Assembly: GCF_037975245.1 (NCBI RefSeq)
Contig: NC_092568.1
Location: 31,902,501 to 31,966,500, forward strand
Direction of reading: 5' to 3'
DNA: 64,000 nt
From: Apostichopus japonicus
Taxonomy: Eukaryota > Echinodermata > Holothuroidea > Aspidochirotida > Stichopodidae
Part shown: positions 23,427 to 37,713 of the stretch, one piece after another
Layout of the letters: every line of letters starts with the position of its first letter
How positions within the stretch are numbered: the first letter of the stretch is position 1
Translations under genes and position numbers: made by a program
The notes under the pieces: generated by a model
What the model saw: only the letters and a program-made list of their open reading frames with translations
Told to the model about the DNA's origin: nothing
Database searches by the model: none

Positions 23427-23657
23427 CTGAAATTCCTGACAGTTTAGGTTTTTCTGTAGGTGGCATTGTAGACGGACTGACAGTGGTTTGAACTGTTGGA
23501 CTGACAGTGGCTTGAACTGTTGGACTGACAGTGGTTTGAACTGTTGGACTGACAGTGGTTTGAACTGTTGGACTGACAGTGGTTTGAACTGTTGGACTGA
23601 CAGTGGTTTGAACTGTTGGACTGACAGTGGTTTGAACTGTAGAGCATGTGCTAACAC
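23427..23657 (-). CDS. LRR gene exon 7: Thr/Ser/Pro repeat exon, 7 units
   Basis: 231 bp, same splice sites and phases as the 24849-25199 exon, in duplication unit 1, with seven octapeptide units. Being phase 1-1, it can be added to or skipped from the mRNA without a frameshift. Confidence 0.7.
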
Positions 23658-26600
23658 CTAGTAAAGAAGAAACAAGGCTTTAGTTAGCAACAGCTTACTA
23701 TCTACCATTGTTGAGTATAACTGCTATTGACCAAGTTTATAAAGCCTATGAAATGTACTTGCATCATGTTTAAGGCAATTATAACCATTTAAGCAGGACA
23801 TTATTCATAACGAGCTCATAAAATGAGCCTCTTACCATGCTAACATGAATGAGGGATAAGACTCACCTTTACTTGGAAAGATCTCAAGTGGGTTATGCAC
23901 CCTCACCCTTCTCCTTGGACCAAATCTGGATTGGATAATCCCCCCCCCCCCATCTTCAGGTGTAGATTTATACACCAGGGTGAGTGGTGGCATGTCGCTG
24001 GAGCCACCAATAACTCAACACCAACATGTCAGTTAGTGACGTCCATCTTTCTTCCATTTGGATCAAGTCAGATCAGGCCACTCATAGTCATACAGTATTC
24101 CTCCCAATGTAATCTGACATGATGCAGATATGTAACTATTGGGGCAGATGAGGGATCACTTCTCACCAAGTAGACCTCTGTGCAGTATCAATCAGTAATG
24201 GGTTCAATAACAGACTCAATCACTACCACGTCACAGTTTGTAACATTAAACTATAACTTCTCAGGTACAATTCGGGTTATGCTGGGGACATAAAGCAGTG
24301 CCAAAGATCATTGTCTAAGACTACTCTAACTGTCATGGTGTCCCTAGGGCTAGGGTCATCGTTAGGGTCACAAGCTGAATGCGATCACATAGGGAAGCTT
24401 GAACAGGGTCCATGTTCCTAGGCTCTGACCCAAAGAGACCCATCAGCCAGGGTTATAGGAATGCTGTTGACTCAGGACGCCATGGGATTACATGGGACAT
24501 ATACATGAGACTGTCAAATTGCAGGCATGTAGAGGGAAAATCTGCATATTTGGGGGATCTTGCTCACATTCCACATGACCTGAGGTTGTAGTGGAACTGC
24601 TTCCTTGGTCTATAATGACAGAGCAGGAAGCACCTGACTTTGAAGTCCTCCCAATGTCTGCCAGTGTCAAAGTTGAACTAACAACTGAAATCAAATCACA
24701 TACACTCGACAACATATAGGGTGCTTGATTGCCAATCAAATTGTAAAGTGAACACCATTTCTGTGTGCATGAATTGCAATACACATAACAAGTTAACACC
24801 ATCATGCAGTGTGTTCAAAATCCAAGGAAATTCCTGTATATTTCTTACCTGAAATTCCTGACAGTTTAGGTTTTTCTGTAGGTGGCATTGTAGATGGACT
24901 GACAGTGGTTTGAACTGTTGGACTGACAGTGGCTTGAACTGTTGGACTGACAGTGGTTTGAACTGTTGGACTGACAGTGGTTTGAACTGTTGGACTGACA
25001 GTGGCTTGAACTGTTGGACTGACAGTGGTTTGAACTGTTGGACTGACAGTGGTTTGAACTGTTGGACTGACAGTGGTTTGAACTGTTGGACTGACAGTGG
25101 TTTGAACTGTTGGACTGACAGTGGTTTGAACTGTTGGACTGACAGTGGTTTGAACTGTTGGACTGACAGTGGTTTGAACTGTAGAGCATGTGCTAACACC
25201 TAGTAAAGAAGAAACAAGGCTTTAGTTAGCAACAGCTTACTATCTACCACTGTTGAGTATAACTGCTATTGACCAAGTTTATAAAGCCTATGAAATGTAC
25301 TTGCATCATGTTTAAGGCAATTATAACCATTTAAGCAGGACATTATTCATAACGAGCTCATAAAATGAGCCTCTTACAATGCTAACATGAATGTGGGATA
25401 AGACTCACCTTTACTTGGAAAGATCTCAAGTGGGTTATGCACCCTCACCCTTTCCTTGGACCAAATCTGGATTCGATAATCCCCCCCCCCCCATCTTCAG
25501 GTGTAGATTTATACCCCAGGGTGAGTGGTGGCATGTCGCTGGAGCCACCAATAACTCAACACCAACATGTCAGTTAGTGACGTCCATCTTTCTTCCATTT
25601 GGATCAAGTCAGTTCAGGCCACTCATAGTCATACAGTATTCCTCCCAATGTAATCTGACATGATGCAGATATGTAACTATTGGGGCAGATGAGGGATCAC
25701 TTCTCACCAAGTAGACCTCTGTGCAGTATCAATCAGTAATGGGTTCAATAACAGACTCAATCACTACCACGTCACAGTTTGTAACATTAAACTATAACTT
25801 CTCAGGTACAATTCGGGTTATGCTGGGGACATAAAGCAGTGCCAAAGATCATTGTCTAAGACTACTCTAACTGTCATGGTGTCCCTAGGGCTAGGGTCAT
25901 CGTTAGGGTCACAAGCTGAATGCGATCACATAGGGAAGCTTGAACAGGGTCCATGTTCCTAGGCTCAGACCCAAAGAGACCCATCAGCCAGGGTTATAGG
26001 AATGCTGTTGACTCAGGACGCCATGGGATTACATGGGACATATACATGAGACTGTCAAATTGCAGGCATGTAGAGGGAAAATCTGCATATTTGGGGGATC
26101 TTGCTCACATTCCACATGACCTGAGGTTGTAGTGGAACTGCTTCCTTAGTCTATAATGACAGAGCAGGAAGCACCTGACTTTGAAGTCCTCCCATTGTCT
26201 GCCAGTGTCAAAGTTGAACTAACAACTGGATCTAGCCCACAATTCCCAGAATCTATTTAATTACAGTTGGTACAAAGAGTATACAAGAATGTGCAAAAAG
26301 ACTGCAGTGCAAGTTTAAGGCAACTCGTACAAATATAATAATTATTTAGTGCACACATTGCTATACACAGTGTTGATATGCTAATTTATGCCTTTATCTG
26401 CTATTGCATCTGAACCTCTTGTTCTAGCTGTACTGAACATAAATTATATTAGCACAGTGGTTACATGCACACTGCTCAAGAAGTAAGTACATTGGTCACT
26501 TTTTATAAATTTTTTTGCCCAAAAAAAACTACTGTAGGAGCTAGATTTTCTGAATGTTAACAGGAGACTCACCATCTTCTAGAATAATCTTCATCTCTGT

Positions 26601-29600
26601 TCCCACTGCTGTGATACTTTTTGGCACCAAAACCAACAAATATGACCTTTGAGGATCGCCTGCACTACCACCATCATTCACCCTAACGTTGATCACCATT
26701 GAATCAGCTCCAGCTGGTAAGGTAACTTCATCATCATCAATCTCCAAATCACCTTCACTTCCTTCATCTGGTAGGTAAGTAAACCCTGATAATGGATAGG
26801 ACAGAGCTCAGCCTATATTACTGCTTTACAATCACTTTAAAGGCATTGAAGACTCGCCCAAAACCGCGTGCGGCCATCTGAAAAAGTTAACTTTCTGTTG
26901 CTTGCAAGTGACGTTTTGTTTGTGTCGCTACAAATGCAGACAGTACAGTAAGGAAATGTGATACCTTGTTATCTTTAGCTGGACCTGAGATGTCCATCGC
27001 TGTATCGTTTGTATACTGTGCTGTGGGTGAGTATTGACCACAGCTGTATGTACTGACTGTACACTAGTGTCTAATTACCGACAGTAGCAAGCTGTGTGTG
27101 TATTTTCTGGGATCGATGGTGGTGTTTAACACTTCTGTTACTGTACACCTCATTCGAAACTAGTTCAGATTACCATCATTAGATGTTTCTGTTTGTGCAA
27201 GTCTTCACACCCTTTAATACGTAAACACTGTGTAAATAGTGAAAAGTGTAAACATGACACCATTTGGTAAGAACCTGTACACCCCTCCCTCATGATACAG
27301 TGTCCTTTGTTTCAACCCATAAGAAATATGGTAACCCAAGCAATATGGTAACCATGTGAACCCAAGAAATATGATACCTGGCCTACACTTAGGCCTATAC
27401 CTATAAACCACTATAGTGACAGAGAAACATGGAAACAATATCCTTCTAAATGCCAACAAAGTAATATTTCTTGCTGAAGTTAATTGTAATTAATAGCTCC
27501 ACATTCAGACAATTTTACCATTTGCACAATCTCCAAAATAAACAGTATTTTTGTAGGAAGTACAGTCATAGCATTAGAAGTCATTTTAATTGCCCAAGAT
27601 ACCAAAACAGTCAAATAACATTGATGTCAAACAATATTTGTGCAAGACAATCCCGTATCTTATTGAAATTAGTTATAGTTTTGCTGCAGAGGTGACTGCT
27701 AAATGCTAAACAATACAGCATTGTGAACGCAGGATTCTGCATCCATTACGCAATGCTTTAGCTGGGGACACAATATCTTCAAAATTGCTTTGAGTCCTGC
27801 CCCAAACACAATTTTTTTTGGTTAAACAAACCCCAAGTACACACACTCACAACTAGTCCTACACAAAACCCCTTCTTGAATGAACATTTTTCTTTCTTTC
27901 TTCTCAAGTGAACCATAATTTCTTCCAATCCTATAGTTGTTTGAAACCAAATACATCATAAACAATCAATGGTAAGTTGCGAGGCTTCCAACAACGGAAC
28001 TAGCAACATTTCCAGGACAGAGATTGTCATGCTAAAAATAGTTCATGGTGTTTTCCAAATTCCCAGTGATTTGATTGGTTAATAGCCCCTTACCCATAGT
28101 CTGCAAACATTTGGCATCTGCAGTACTAAATGAACACAAAGCATGTTATTGAATTGCAACTACTTGTATGTTACTTTACCCTGTGTAGAGATAGGTAATT
28201 TTTATGCTACAGGTTATTATATGTGTGCATTCAATTATCATAACTTGGACCTTGCTTTTTTTTGACAATTGCTCATGGTACAAAAGTTGTAGTTGAACTG
28301 TTTCTAAGAATATCACCTAATATTTGAAAAACTGTTTTGATCACAAAATGTTATGAGTTGAGACAATTTACAAATTTTGTGTGAATTTAACATCTTTGAT
28401 ACTGAAATAAAAAAATTCATCTCACAGTATGCTTGTTCTCTCCACATTGAGTTGCTAAAGTAAAATTTGCAATTCATACCACAGTAATTTCTTCCTTGCA
28501 AACTGGCATACATTTTTCGCTGTCCCTTTGACCATGTGCTTCACTAAAATTGTTTGTGCAACGTTTATATGTAACTACTTCATACATCATCATAAGTAGC
28601 CCTTGAAGTTTTTTAATCGACATTCCGTTGAAAGTTATTTTCATACAGTAATGGACAAGGGGTCGGAAATGGCCCGGGCTGGGCCGACTTGCCGAGATAG
28701 AGGTTGGGGAAAAGGAAAAAATCTGTTCACCTGAATAAATTAATAAAATTGGATAACTGTTAATGGTAACTTAGGAAATATGTTCATGAAAGTTGTTAGC
28801 AACTAAAAGGCCTTTTAAGGGCATGTTCTTGTGATGCAGAGATCTATGTATTATTTTCTACAGTATTTAAGGGGCTCAATTACATCAGTCAAAAGTGCAG
28901 TATTGTTATTCCTCCATTTTCCTTCAAGGCACTCGTTTTAGTTAACATTGATTTCTGACATTGTTTATGGACATGTCATATAAGGTAGTACTTAGTACAG
29001 TATACATATACATGTCTAGGCCAGCATATATGGAAACTAGTCTACAGCATTTGGTTGTTGTGTATAATTAGATCCATGTTTCATCATGTTGAGTTTTCTT
29101 TCGTGCACATTATAGACATATATCACTACATAGGCTTCCAATGGCCCACAGTGTGCACGTGTTCATGGAGGACTGCAGGGACGAACGTTTTGCTGAGCAG
29201 ACTCAGACATTTTTTAAGAGGTCGAATCCAGCGAATATAACTTTTAAAATGCAAGTAACGATACGTCACACTAATAGTGGGATTATCATCTGTTTGTCAA
29301 GTAGTCCTCTAGCTCCTAATTATGATTTCATTGCTTACTGTAAGTCATTGCGCTTGTGGCTGCTGAATCCGCAGTAGCTGCTATGTACAGGCTTTCACAG
29401 GCCCTTCCAAAGGTAAGATCATCATCTCCCAAGGAAATTGTGAAAGCTGCACCTGGTTTGTCATCTGAAATGAAAAAGAAATATTACCATTATCCAGAAA
29501 TCATGACCCCTTTAAAGTTTAAACTGGTTTTGAGAATGGAATGAAAGTGTACATAGGTCTCACTATCAAGGACCCAAAGAAACAGGTCTCTACATCATAA

Positions 29601-32600
29601 TTCATATATTCATTATTCATATATGCTAACCATTGGCAATACTTTGCCACCAGTGACCCAGACATACTGTTGCTAGGAGATACACAGACATGGACATACA
29701 TACAATTACTCAGCTGGGCTTGAGCAACTTGTTTCAAGACTGTAACCCCTGAACCCATTTAAGGAGATTGCCACCAATGACCCAGAAATACACATTGCTA
29801 GACCTGTAATACTATACAACTGTAATACAAGACTGTAACCCTGAACACTTAAAAGGAGATTGCCTCCAATGACCCAGACATACACATTGCTAGACCTGTC
29901 ATACTGTACACACATCTGTAATAATACATTTTCCTGAAAAAAATTCTTCTAATCTCTGTAACTCAACTCTGTAACTGGACAACATACATTAATCTGGGAG
30001 TGACTCGAACCGGTGTGTGTAACATATTAGCTACAGTACAGTACAGTAGGAGATGTTTACAAGCATCAGTGTGTGTAACATATTAGCTACAATACAGTAG
30101 GAGATGTTTACAAGTATCAGTGTGTGTAACATATTAGCTACAGTACATTATGAGATGTTTACAAGTATCAGTGTATGTAACATATTAGCTACAATACAGT
30201 AGGAGATGTTTACAAGTATCAGTGTGTGTAACATATTAGCTACAATACAGTAGGAGATGTTTACAAGTATCAGTGTGTGTAACATATTAGCTACAATACA
30301 GTAGGAGATGTTTACAAGTATCAGTGTGTGTAACATATTAGCTACAATACAGTAGGGGATGTTTACAAGTATCAGTGTGTGTAACATATTAGCTACAATA
30401 CAGTAGGAGATGTTTACAAGTATCAGTGTGTGCAACATATTAGCTACAATACAGTAGGAGATGTTTACAAGTATCAGTGTGTGTAACATATTAGCTACAG
30501 TACAGTAGGAGATGTTTACAAGTATCAGTGTGTGTAACATATTAGCTACAATACAGTAGGAGATGTTTACAAGTATCAGTGTGTGTAACATATTAGCTAC
30601 AGTACAGTAGGAGATGTTTACAAGTATCAGTGTGTGTAACATATTAGCTACAATACAGTAGGAGATGTTTACAAGTATCAGTGTGTGTAACATATTAGCT
30701 ACAGTACAGTAGGAGATGTTTACAGGCATCAGTGTGTGCAACATATTAGCTACAATACAGTAGGAGATGTTTACAATCATCAGTGTGTGTAACATAATAG
30801 CTACAGTACAGTAGGAGATGTTTACAAGTATCAGTGTGTGTAACATGTTAGCTACAGTACAGTAGGAGATGTTTACAAGTATCAGTGTATGTAACATATT
30901 AGCTACAATACAGTAGGAGATGTTTACAAGTATCAGTGTGTGTAACATATTAGCTACAATACAGTAGGAGATGTTTACAAGTATCAGTGTGTGTAACATA
31001 TTAGCTACAATACAGTAGGGGATGTTTACAAGTATCAGTGTGTGTAACATATTAGCTACAATACAGTAGGAGATGTTTACAAGTATCAGTGTGTGTAACA
31101 TATTAGCTACAATACAGTAGGAGATGTTTACAAGTATCAGTGTGTGTAACATATTAGCTACAGTACAGTAGGAGATGTTTACAAGTATCAGTGTGTGTAA
31201 CATATTAGCTACAATACAGTAGGAGATGTTTACAAGTATCAGTGTGTGTAACATATTAGCTACAGTACAGTAGGAGATGTTTACAGGCATCAGTGTGTGC
31301 AACATATTAGCTACAATACAGTAGGAGATGTTTACAAGTATCAGTGTGTGTAACATAATAGCTACAGTACAGTAGGAGATGTTTACAAGTATCAGTGTGT
31401 GTAACATGTTAGCTACAGTACAGTAGGAGATGTTTACAGGCATCAGTGTGTGTAACATATTAGCTACAATACAGTAGGAGATGTTTACAAGTATCAGTGT
31501 ATGTAACATATTAGCTACAATACAGTAGGAGATGTTTACAAGTATCAGTGTGTGTAACATATTAGCTACAATACAGTAGGGGATGTTTACAAGCATCAGT
31601 GTGTGTAACATATTAGCTACAATACAGTAGGAGATGTTTACAAGTATCAGTGTGTGTAACATATTAGCTACAATACAGTAGGAGATGTTTACAAGTATCA
31701 GTGTGTGTAACATATTAGCTACAGTACAGTAGGAGATGTTTACAAGTATCAGTGTGTGTAACATATTAGCTACAATACAGTAGGAGATGTTTACAAGTAT
31801 CAGTGTGTGTAACATATTAGCTACAGTACAGTAGGAGATGTTTACAATCATCAGTGTGTGTAACATATTAGCTACAGTACAGTAGGAGATGTTTACAAGC
31901 ATCAGTGTGTGTAACATATTAGCTGCAATACAGTAGGAGATGTTTACAAGTATCAGTGTGTGTAACATATTAGCTACAATACAGTAGGGGATGTTTACAA
32001 GTATCAGTGTGTGTAACATATTAGCTACAGTACAGTAGGAGATGTTTACAAGCATCAGTGTGTGTAACATATTAGCTACAGTACAGTAGGAGATGTTTAC
32101 AAGTATCAGTGTGTGTAACATATTAGCTACAGTACAGTAGGAGATGTTTACAAGCATCAGTGTGTGTAACATATTAGCTACAGTACAGTAGGAGATGTTT
32201 ACAAGTATCAGTGTGTGTAACATATTAGCTACAGTACAGTAGGAGATGTTTACAAGCATCAGTGTGTGTAACATATTAGCTACAGTACAGTAGGAGATGT
32301 TTACAAGTATCAGTGTGTGTAACATATTAGCTACAATACAGTAGGAGATGTTTACAATCATCAGTGTGTGTAACATATTAGCTACAATACAGTAGGAGAT
32401 GTTTACAAGTATCAGTGTGTGTAACATATTAGCTACAATACAGTAGGAGATGTTTACAAGCATCAGTGTGTGTAACATATTAGCTACAGTACAGTAGGAG
32501 ATGTTTACAAGCATCAGTGTGTGTAACATATTAGCTACAGTACAGTAGGAGATGTTTACAAGTATCAGTGTGTGTAACATATTAGCTACAGTACAGTAGG

Positions 32601-35600
32601 AGATGTTTACAAGCATCAGTGTGTGTAACATATTAGCTACAGTACAGTAGGAGATGTTTACAAGTATCAGTGTGTGTAACATATTAGCTACAGTACAGTA
32701 GGAGATGTTTACAAGCATCAGTGTGTGTAACATATTAGCTACAGTACAGTAGGAGATGTTTACAAGTATCAGTGTGTGTAACATATTAGCTACAATACAG
32801 TAGGAGATGTTTACAATCATCAGTGTGTGTAACATATTAGCTACAGTACAGTAGGAGATGTTTACAAGCATCAGTGTGTGTAACATATTAGCTAAAATAC
32901 AGTAGGAGATGTTTACAAGCATCAGTGTGTGTAACATATTAGCTACAATACAGTAGGAGATGTTTATAAGTATCAGTGTGTGTAACATATTAGCTACAAT
33001 ACAGTAGGAGATGTTTATAAGCATCAGTGTGTGTAACATATTAGCTACAATACAGTAGGAGATGTTTACAAGTATCAGTGTGTGTAACATATTAGCTACA
33101 GTACAGTAGGAGATGTTTACAAGCATCAGTGTATGTAACATATTAGCTACAGTACAGTAGGAGATGTTTACAAGCATCAGTGTGTGTAACATATTAGCTA
33201 CAGTACAGTAGGAGATGTTTACAAGTATCAGTGTGTGTAACATATTAGCTACAATACAGTAGGAGATGTTTACAAGTATCAGTGTGTGTAACATATTAGC
33301 TACAGTACAGTAGGAGATGTTTACAAGTATCAGTGTGTGTAACATATTAGCTACAATACAGTAGGAGATGTTTACAAGTATCAGTGTGTGTAACATATTA
33401 GCTACAGTACAGTAGGAGATGTTTACAAGCATCAGTGTGTGTAACATATTAGCTACAGTACAGTAGGAGATGTTTACAAGTATCAGTGTGTGTAACATAT
33501 TAGCTACAGTACAGTAGGAGATGTTTACAAGCATCAGTGTGTGTAACATATTAGCTACAGTACAGTAGGAGATGTTTACAAGCATCAGTGTGTGTAACAT
33601 ATTAGCTACAGTACAGTAGGAGATGTTTACATGTATCAGTGTGTGTAACATATTAGCTGCAATACAGTAGGAGATGTTTACAAGTATCAGTGTGTATCAT
33701 ATTAGTTACAGTACAGTAGGAGATGTTTACAAGTATCAGTGTGTGTAACATATTAGCTACAGTACAGTAGGAAATGTTTACAAGTATCAGTGTGTGTAAC
33801 ATATTAGCTACAATACAGTAGGAGATGTTTACAAGTATCAGTGTGTGTAACATATTAGCTACAGTACAGTAGGAGATGTTTACAAGTATCAGTGTGTGTA
33901 ACATATTAGCTACAGTACAGAAGGAGATGTTTACAAGTATCAGTGAGTTTAACATATTAGCTACAAAAACAGTACTAAGTATCAATGGACATGTGTACTG
34001 TACAAACTACATATGTGCACACATATGTACACTACGTAGGTAGTTTACAGTAGTGGTAATTTGAAGGCTAAGATGCTGACATTGCAAACAATTCAAAGGA
34101 AATATAGACTGTGCCGCTTAACTCCAAGTGGCATTTTGAAAATGAAAGTTGACAAAATTTATATCTGAACAGGAAATTATTATGCATATCTATGCTAATG
34201 AAGATGCATCATAGATTGATCTCACTACCTGTATCTATGTCAAGGAACCACTGTTGGAAACAGTATGTTGTGGCTTGCTACAAGTATCTATCTAAGTTTA
34301 TTATTTCTCTTCAAATTGAATCACATGATTACTATCAGAGCAGTGGTGCCCTGTTAATGGGGATCCATTACAATCTCTCCGACTGAATCATGTGCCTAGT
34401 ATAAAACACAGCGACGTTAATTGTCATAATATGAACGAACCTCCACAATAGGACTTCAATACTAAGTAGTGTTTACACGGGTCCAAAAATTGGGAACCGT
34501 GTACCCGACAGCCATTACCCATCGGGTATCTGGGTACCTGGTAAATTGTTTACCCTCGTGTATCACGATTTTCAGGAAATTACATATTGGATGCTTTAAT
34601 AAATGAATTATAATCTCCACTGACAATGTTTTCATGTTCACAAATACATAGGTGTATCCATGGAATACTTTTATTATTGCTGTTATCTTAGACCACATGA
34701 TTGCCTAACACCACACTAAGTCAATGGAGTAATCTAGACTCACCATAGATCTGTTTATTAGCTGAAATTGTGACACAGTTATAATATATCCATGGGACAC
34801 TTTCGTTATTGCTGTTATCTTCGACCACATGGTAGCCTAACACCACACTTAGTCAATAGGAAAATCTTGCCTAACCATCGGTTTGCAAAAAAAAAATCAC
34901 TCTTTGCGTGATATTCGGGTAATAAATTAGGAACCGGGTAGTATCGCACCGGGCGGGTACCCAGCTACCCCTTGCAAACACTAGTACTTAGCAACTTCAA
35001 TGAGGTCTGCTGTAGCATCAGCTATACTGTCTGCTAGTCACCTCAGCAAACTTTCATTTTACCTATCTTGTTTTGAAGAGTATATTCTTTTTTCAAACAC
35101 TAGCAGACTGTATTTCAATCAAAAAATCATTCATTTTAAAAGCAGATTTAAACCAGTAGTCTGTAAAAGTTTAGGTAGATGACCGAGGACCATTCACATG
35201 GATTGAGCCTCAAAGCCACAGGACCCTCCTTCCCACCCCCCCCCCCCACCCCAACCATCAGAGAAAACTTGCTTGTGCTGATTAAAACATAACTTCATTG
35301 ATTTTCATCGACAAGCTCAAAAAGCTGTGGATTAATTTCAGACTTCTGGAAAGGCCATGCAACCCAACATGAATGTTTGTCAACCTAATATGGGGTCAGA
35401 GGTTGGGCTCCACAGTTTCAATAGCATTGGTTTATAAGTGGTCTTTGTAATATCAAATTTAATATTAAGCCCACAACCATCTCCTTCTAAAGATTAAACT
35501 TATTATTGTTATAAGTTATGTCATCAATCCAGATATCTCTTCAAATTTCTTTTCATTTTTTTATTTTATTTTCGATAATGTACTTACCAAGATAACTACT

Positions 35601-37622
35601 AATGGTGTTTCCATTTGTGCAGTTACCGATGACCTCATTCTTAGGGTAGGATTTACGCCAGACTTGTAACCACTCAATCTCCTGGTTACACACAATGGGA
35701 TTCATTGAGAGGTCTCTGGAAAATGTAGACAAAGATAAAATAATACATTCTGGAATAATATTCCTTTAAAAGAAATCTATTTTATTAACAAGTATTTAGG
35801 TTTACATGTCCAAACTTCATGGTTTATAAGAAAAATGTACCATCTTTTATAGCAATAATATATAAAAATTGGTTACAGAAAACAATAAATTGGATTTCTA
35901 CACAAAAAGGATTAAGCTAGATATGACTACGTCCTGCAATTGTGGAAAACGACAGTGTCTCGAGTTAGGAACAAGTTTTTCAGATAAGATTTTTTAAGCA
36001 GTTCCTTTCTTCTCTGAATTCAACATTTGAAAGGAAACTAGATCATATGAAATGGAGATATAGCACAGTAAGTACATGTAGTCTACTGAGCCAAAGATAA
36101 AGTATATTATTGTCCAGTATTATTCAATGATGATAAACTGGGAACGCAGTATAATGGAAAAGCTATGAACACAGCTATGCCCAGTACTTAGTGTGCTCTC
36201 AGGTGCAGTATCAGCCCATACTTGAGTACAGTATGATTACTCTATATGGACATAGTTACAGTAGTTTACTCTCAGGTGCAGTATCAGCCCATACTCAATA
36301 CGAATACAGTATGATTACTCCATATGGATATAGCAAGTTTACTATCAGGTGCAGTATCTACCCATACTCCATAATGGGTACAGTATGCTTCCTATATATG
36401 GATATAGCAAATTAACTCTCAGGTGCAGTATCAGCCCATATTTCATAATTGATACAGTATGATTACTCTATATGAATATCAAGTTTACTAGAACTGTTGC
36501 AGTATCAGCTGCCTATACTTCACAATGGGTACAGTATGATTACTGTAGCTAGTTTACTCTCAGGTGCAGTATCAGCCCATACTTCATACTGGGTACAGTA
36601 TGGCTACTCTACATGGACATAGCTAGTTTACTCTCAGGTTCATTTATACAGCATCTACCCATACTTGATAATGGGTACTACAATACTGTATAAATGAACT
36701 TCATATGAACCCAGAGTGGCTCACTCACATGTTTTGCAAGGATCCAACATACTCAAAACTTTCCTTGCTGATGGTTTCCAAATCGTTGTTGCTCAAATTT
36801 CTGCGGGAAAAAGAGAAATAGTATCGTGTTATACAGGCCCTGACAATTATCTTTAACGTACTCGACATTTGGCGATTGTGGCGAAAGCTTCACTCGCCAC
36901 TATTATCGCTAATACTTGTAGCATACTGTACAAAATTATAGCATCATCACTACTGTATTATAAATCAAGGTTAGGCAGATACATGGCGCTTAATCATGCA
37001 CAATGTTGGAAAATGTCTGTGCAGTTCGAAATTGAATTATTCTTCCAAGAAAAGAAAGGGATGACCAGCGTAAAACAAGTCTATAAATCATTATGCATGC
37101 AGCTAATGTAATCCTATTTTGTCTCAAACAATTCCAAGAACATTCATCAGCACAAATACCTACAACGGTAGCCTTGTTTCTGTAACACTAGGGTTCCTGT
37201 AGTGCTAGGCATATACTAGCTAGTTGTACATGAGTACGCAGAGTAACTCACTGCAACTTTGACCAAATGGTACATGTGTAAGAAATTGCAGCAAGAAATA
37301 ATTTAGGAGGTATTTGACTATATTGTATACTTACAGATACTGTAAGTTAATGGTATCTGGCCTTTTAGTAAATATACTGTAGGTTAATGAGAACTTGAAG
37401 CAACCAGATGGTATCTGGCGGTTCTGGCCTTTTAATTACAATAATGTTCATACTTACAGATCAGTTAACGAGCGTTGATTGAAGTAACCAGGTGGAATCT
37501 CAGAGATAAGGCTATCAACTATGGTTCTGAAGATATAATATGCAAGAATAATTGGTTAAGTCATCCCTAATCACAAACAACAGTACTTAGATCCCACATA
37601 CATGCATTTATAAACTAAATGT

Positions 37623-37713
<91 letters not shown>

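Larger units (their letters stand above)
23268..26228. repeat. Recent tandem segmental duplication (1.42 kb and 1.54 kb units)
   Basis: Unit 1 spans about 23268-24687 and unit 2 about 24688-26228. They match nearly base for base over their whole length and meet at AACAACTG/AAATCAAATCAC. The main difference is 120 bp, exactly five 24-bp units, inside a coding exon. Each unit carries one Thr/Ser/Pro repeat exon of the minus-strand LRR gene. Confidence 0.93.

Noticed and set aside
23866-23930. Possible minus-strand exon ending AAAG|GTGAGT, present in both duplication units
   Set aside because: A one-base indel and a C-run length difference between the two copies break the frame, and no phase-compatible acceptor was found.
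24866-25203. Alternative open frames across the repeat exon (NCWTDSGL, SSNHCQSN, VQQFKPLS)
   Set aside because: They are other frames of the same 24-bp repeat. Only the TVSPTVQT frame keeps the phase 1 splice continuity with the neighbouring exons.
29055-29544. Overlapping short plus-strand ORFs
   Set aside because: No similarity to a known protein is evident and the frames shift within 300 bp. A decayed retrocopy cannot be excluded, but nothing supports it.
30148-33651. 1167-codon open frame on the minus strand
   Set aside because: It is produced by a 51-bp repeat with no stop in that frame. It sits inside an intron, has no start or splice context, and its variants are not biased to synonymous positions.
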